Part shown: positions 4,327 through 6,313 of the stretch, piece after piece | Numbering within the stretch: position 1 is the stretch's first letter | Layout of the letters: each line of letters opens with the position of its first letter | Assembly: GCA_944332375.1 (NCBI GenBank) | Contig: CALVJU010000004.1 | Location: 1-6,313, forward strand | Direction: 5' to 3' | Length of the DNA: 6,313 nt | DNA from: an uncultured Bacilli bacterium | GTDB lineage: Bacteria; Bacillota_I; Bacilli_A; RF39; UBA660 | Made by a program: the position numbers and the translations under genes | Notes under the pieces: model-generated | The model's database searches: none | The model's input: the letters and a program-made list of their open reading frames with translations, nothing else | Told to the model about the DNA's origin: nothing

Positions 4327-5508
4327 ATGGATGTGAAAGAATTTAAAAAAGCAGTTGAAGTTTTAGAGAAAGAAAAAGGAATTAAAGAGGATATTATTTA
4401 TGATGCGATGGAGTTAGCACTGACTTCTGCCTATAAGAAGAATTATCACTCACTATCTAACGTAAGAGTAGATATCAATCGTGAAAGTGGAGAAATTAAA
4501 GTATATTCTTATAAAACAGTTGTTCATGATCCAGATGAATTTGGAATTATTAATACAGAAGAGTTAGATGCATATTACCAAGCTCATATGGATGATGAAG
4601 AGGAAGAGGAAGAAAATAAAGAAGAAGAGGTAAAACCAATTAAATATGATCCACGTATCCATTTAACATTAGAAGAAGCAAGAAAGATTGTACCTGATAT
4701 TCAGATTGGAGAAACAATTGAAGAAGAAGTTACTCCAAGAGATTTTGGACGTGTTGCAGCTTCTACCGCAAAACAAGTTGTTGTTCAAAAGATTCGTGAG
4801 GCAGAAAGAAACAATATCATGGAAGAATGGGCTGACAAAGAAGGAGAAATGGTCACTGGTATTGTTGAGATGGAAGATGTGCGTAATTACTATATTGATT
4901 TAGGTAGAACACAGGGAATTTTACCAAAGTCTGAAATTATTCCTGGAGAGAAGATTCAGATGAGTTCTAGCTTAAAAGTATATATTAGTAAAGTTGAAAG
5001 TAATTCAAAAGGCCCATTAATTTTATTATCACGTAAACATTATGGATTTGTAAAACGTCTTTTTGAACTAGAAATTCCAGAGATTAATGAGGGAACAATT
5101 CTAATTTATAGTGTAGCTCGCGAGGCTGGAGTAAGAAGTAAAGTTGCTGTGATATCTAATGTTTTGAATGTAGATCCAGTAGGGGCTTGTATTGGAGAGC
5201 ATGGAGGAAGAATTAGTCGTATTATTAAAGAGTTAAATGGAGAGAAGATCGATATTATTCCATATGATCATGATGATGTGAAGTTTATTGAAAATGCTTT
5301 AAGTCCTGCTCGTAATTTACATGTATGTATTACAGATGAAAAGAAGAAGACAGCTTATGTGGTTGTCGATGATGAGAATCTTTCTCTAGCCATTGGTAAG
5401 AAAGGTTTGAATGTTCGTTTGGCAGCACGTCTAACACATTATAAAATTGATGTGAAAACATATGAACAAGCACGTGAAGAAGGAATTAACATTTTAGAGG
5501 GGCAGTAA
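4327..5508 (+). CDS. nusA: Transcription termination/antitermination factor NusA
   Basis: NusA binds RNA polymerase and nascent RNA and modulates pausing, intrinsic termination and antitermination. The 393 residues show the full core order. The N-terminal RNA-polymerase-binding domain is about 1-165, with VTPRDFGRVAASTAKQVV at 135-152 and REAER at 157-161. An S1 domain follows (about 173-236, with GILP at 197-200), then KH1 (VGACIGEHGGRI, 285-296, and GEKIDIIPY, 305-313) and KH2 (LSLAIGKKGLNVRLAARL, 352-369). As in Bacilli, the C-terminal acidic repeats of proteobacterial NusA are absent. An extra segment of roughly 35 residues at 68-108, with seven Asp/Glu at 89-96 and four more by 101, interrupts the N-terminal domain. 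The ATG at 4327 is chosen because homology begins there. It lies one base after the rimP stop, with AAAGGT at 4311-4316 inside rimP. Confidence 0.97.
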   Translation: MDVKEFKKAVEVLEKEKGIKEDIIYDAMELALTSAYKKNYHSLSNVRVDINRESGEIKVYSYKTVVHDPDEFGIINTEELDAYYQAHMDDEEEEEENKEEEVKPIKYDPRIHLTLEEARKIVPDIQIGETIEEEVTPRDFGRVAASTAKQVVVQKIREAERNNIMEEWADKEGEMVTGIVEMEDVRNYYIDLGRTQGILPKSEIIPGEKIQMSSSLKVYISKVESNSKGPLILLSRKHYGFVKRLFELEIPEINEGTILIYSVAREAGVRSKVAVISNVLNVDPVGACIGEHGGRISRIIKELNGEKIDIIPYDHDDVKFIENALSPARNLHVCITDEKKKTAYVVVDDENLSLAIGKKGLNVRLAARLTHYKIDVKTYEQAREEGINILEGQ

Positions 5509-5509
5509 G

Positions 5510-5770
5510 ATGAAACAGAAGAAGATACCGATGCGTACATGTGTTGTAACAAAAGAAAAGTATCCGAAGAGGGAATTGGTTCGTATTGTTAGAACACCAG
5601 AAAACGAAGTGAAAGTTGATACGACAGGACGTATGAATGGACATGGAGCATATATGAAGTTAGATCGTGATGTGATTATCAAGGCACAGAGTACGAAAGT
5701 ATTAGATCGTACATTAAAAGTGATTGTACCAAATGAAGTGTATGAGGAGTTGCTTGAAATGTTGAAATAG
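5510..5770 (+). CDS. rnpM: RNase P modulator RnpM (YlxR family)
   Basis: This 86-residue basic protein is of the YlxR family, about 90 residues in Bacilli. In Bacillus subtilis the homologue binds RNase P RNA and modulates its activity, and older work described it as a nucleic-acid-binding protein. Motifs are RTCVVT at 9-14, PKRELVRIV at 19-27 and GRMNGHGAY at 40-48, where the family usually has GRGAY (Arg to His here). The gene lies one base after the nusA stop, with AGAGGGG (5496-5502) seven bases before its ATG. In most Bacilli the next gene is ylxQ, but here infB follows after a 23-base gap. Confidence 0.93.
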   Translation: MKQKKIPMRTCVVTKEKYPKRELVRIVRTPENEVKVDTTGRMNGHGAYMKLDRDVIIKAQSTKVLDRTLKVIVPNEVYEELLEMLK

Positions 5771-5779
5771 AAACTGTGA

Positions 5780-5788
5780 AAGAGGTGA
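5780..5788 (+). promoter_or_regulatory. Ribosome binding site that decides the infB start
   Basis: AAGAGGTGA is a near-consensus SD. In-frame ATGs occur at 5788, 5794 and 5797. The first overlaps the SD, while 5794 lies five bases beyond it, so 5794 (or 5797) is the likely start. Confidence 0.6.
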
Positions 5789-5793
5789 TGTCT

Positions 5794-6313
5794 ATGATGA
5801 GTGTGCTAGAATATGCACAAGATGTGAATAAGACAGTAGAAGAGATCTTAGAGGCATGTAAGAGGCTTGGTATTGAGGCTTCTACAGAAGATGACATGTT
5901 GGATGATGAAGCGATTACTCTTTTAGATAATGACGATGAAGTTGGAGAGGAAGTACTAGAAGAGGCAATTGAAGATCGTGTAGAGGAATTAATTGATGAA
6001 GAACAGTTAGAAGTAGATCAAACTGTGAAGAAAGAAAAGTTGAATACGAAGAAGAAAAAGAAGGATTCAAAACAACAAAAGAAAGATAACTTTAAAGCGA
6101 AGAAAAAAGAAATGTATAAGAATAAAGAAAAATTAGTTTCTAATACACCAGTAACAGATGAGAAGACTGTTGTTTATAAAGAGGGAATGACAGTTGCTGA
6201 TCTGGCTACTGCACTAGGGGTAAAGAGTGCAGATTTAGTAAAGAAATTATTTACACTAGGAATTATGTGTACAGTAAATCAGAGTTTAGGATTTGATAAT
6301 GCTTCTATTTTAG
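5794..6313 (+). CDS. infB: Translation initiation factor IF-2, N-terminal part (cut by window end)
   Basis: The open frame runs to the window edge with no stop, giving 173 residues. IF-2 is the GTPase that brings initiator fMet-tRNA to the ribosome; its GTPase and tRNA-binding domains lie beyond the window. Two IF2_N-type modules are visible: SVLEYAQDVNKTVEEILEAC at 3-22 with KRLGIEAS at 23-30, and MTVADLATALGVKSADLVKK at 132-151 followed by LGIMCTVNQSL at 155-165. Between them lies a short variable linker with an acidic half (about 32-75) and a Lys-rich half (about 79-113). This matches the short N-terminus of Bacilli IF-2 rather than the long proteobacterial one. The position, straight after rnpM in the nusA operon, supports the call. 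Confidence 0.93.
   Translation, partial: MMSVLEYAQDVNKTVEEILEACKRLGIEASTEDDMLDDEAITLLDNDDEVGEEVLEEAIEDRVEELIDEEQLEVDQTVKKEKLNTKKKKKDSKQQKKDNFKAKKKEMYKNKEKLVSNTPVTDEKTVVYKEGMTVADLATALGVKSADLVKKLFTLGIMCTVNQSLGFDNASIL

Noticed and set aside
4250..4330. Frameshift as the cause of the short RimP
   Set aside because: nusA starts one base after the stop, so there is no downstream sequence left that could encode a RimP C-terminal domain in any frame.
4591..4629. GA-rich stretch in nusA as a nucleotide repeat or slippage site
   Set aside because: The frame stays open and in register with conserved NusA sequence on both sides. It simply encodes the acidic segment.
1..6313. Mycoplasma-type code (TGA as Trp)
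   Set aside because: The Trp codons checked are all TGG and there is no in-frame TGA in any gene. The lack of TGA stops among eight complete genes is a small sample.
1..6313. Mobile element, phage, CRISPR, tRNA or rRNA
   Set aside because: No transposase, integrase, spaced repeat array, target duplications or RNA gene sequence was seen. The gene content is mostly housekeeping.

Overview
The window is AT-rich bacterial chromosome that looks like a low-G+C Bacillota (Firmicutes). A gut-type Bacilli/Erysipelotrichia relative fits best, but the exact taxon cannot be fixed from this sequence. The reasons are the rimP-nusA-rnpM-infB gene order, the Bacillus-like forms of NusA and NAD kinase, AGGAGG-type ribosome binding sites and frequent extended -10 (TGnTATAAT-like) promoters. 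All seven complete genes recognised by family, plus the unnamed first gene, end in TAA or TAG, and every Trp checked is TGG. The standard bacterial code therefore fits, not the Mycoplasma code.

Left block (1-1854, plus strand): a short-leader extended -10 promoter precedes three tightly packed genes. These are an unrecognised single-pass membrane protein with a small C-terminal 'GTW' domain, a stand-alone CinA C-terminal domain protein (PncC-type NMN amidase) and an NAD kinase. The last two together suggest a small NAD(P)-metabolism operon.

Middle block (1855-3885, mostly minus strand): a convergent intergenic region carries two minus-strand hairpin/T-tract terminators, one weak plus-strand terminator and an odd promoter/SD/micro-ORF signature. 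It is followed by a membrane-anchored metallophosphoesterase with degenerate active-site motifs and a CPBP-family intramembrane protease. Each of these two genes has its own terminator, and each has a recognisable promoter.

Right block (3986-6313, plus strand): a good promoter and a 9-bp hairpin leader precede the conserved translation/transcription operon rimP-nusA-rnpM-infB, and infB runs off the window. RimP is only 83 residues and ends where its C-terminal domain should begin, exactly where the nusA ribosome binding site lies. NusA carries an extra acidic segment in its N-terminal domain. The ylxQ (L7Ae-like) gene usually found between rnpM and infB in Bacilli is absent.

I see no mobile element, CRISPR array, tRNA or rRNA. 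No clearly new multi-gene system is evident. The most interesting signals are the shortened RimP, the NusA insert, the degenerate phosphoesterase and the CinA motif variant.
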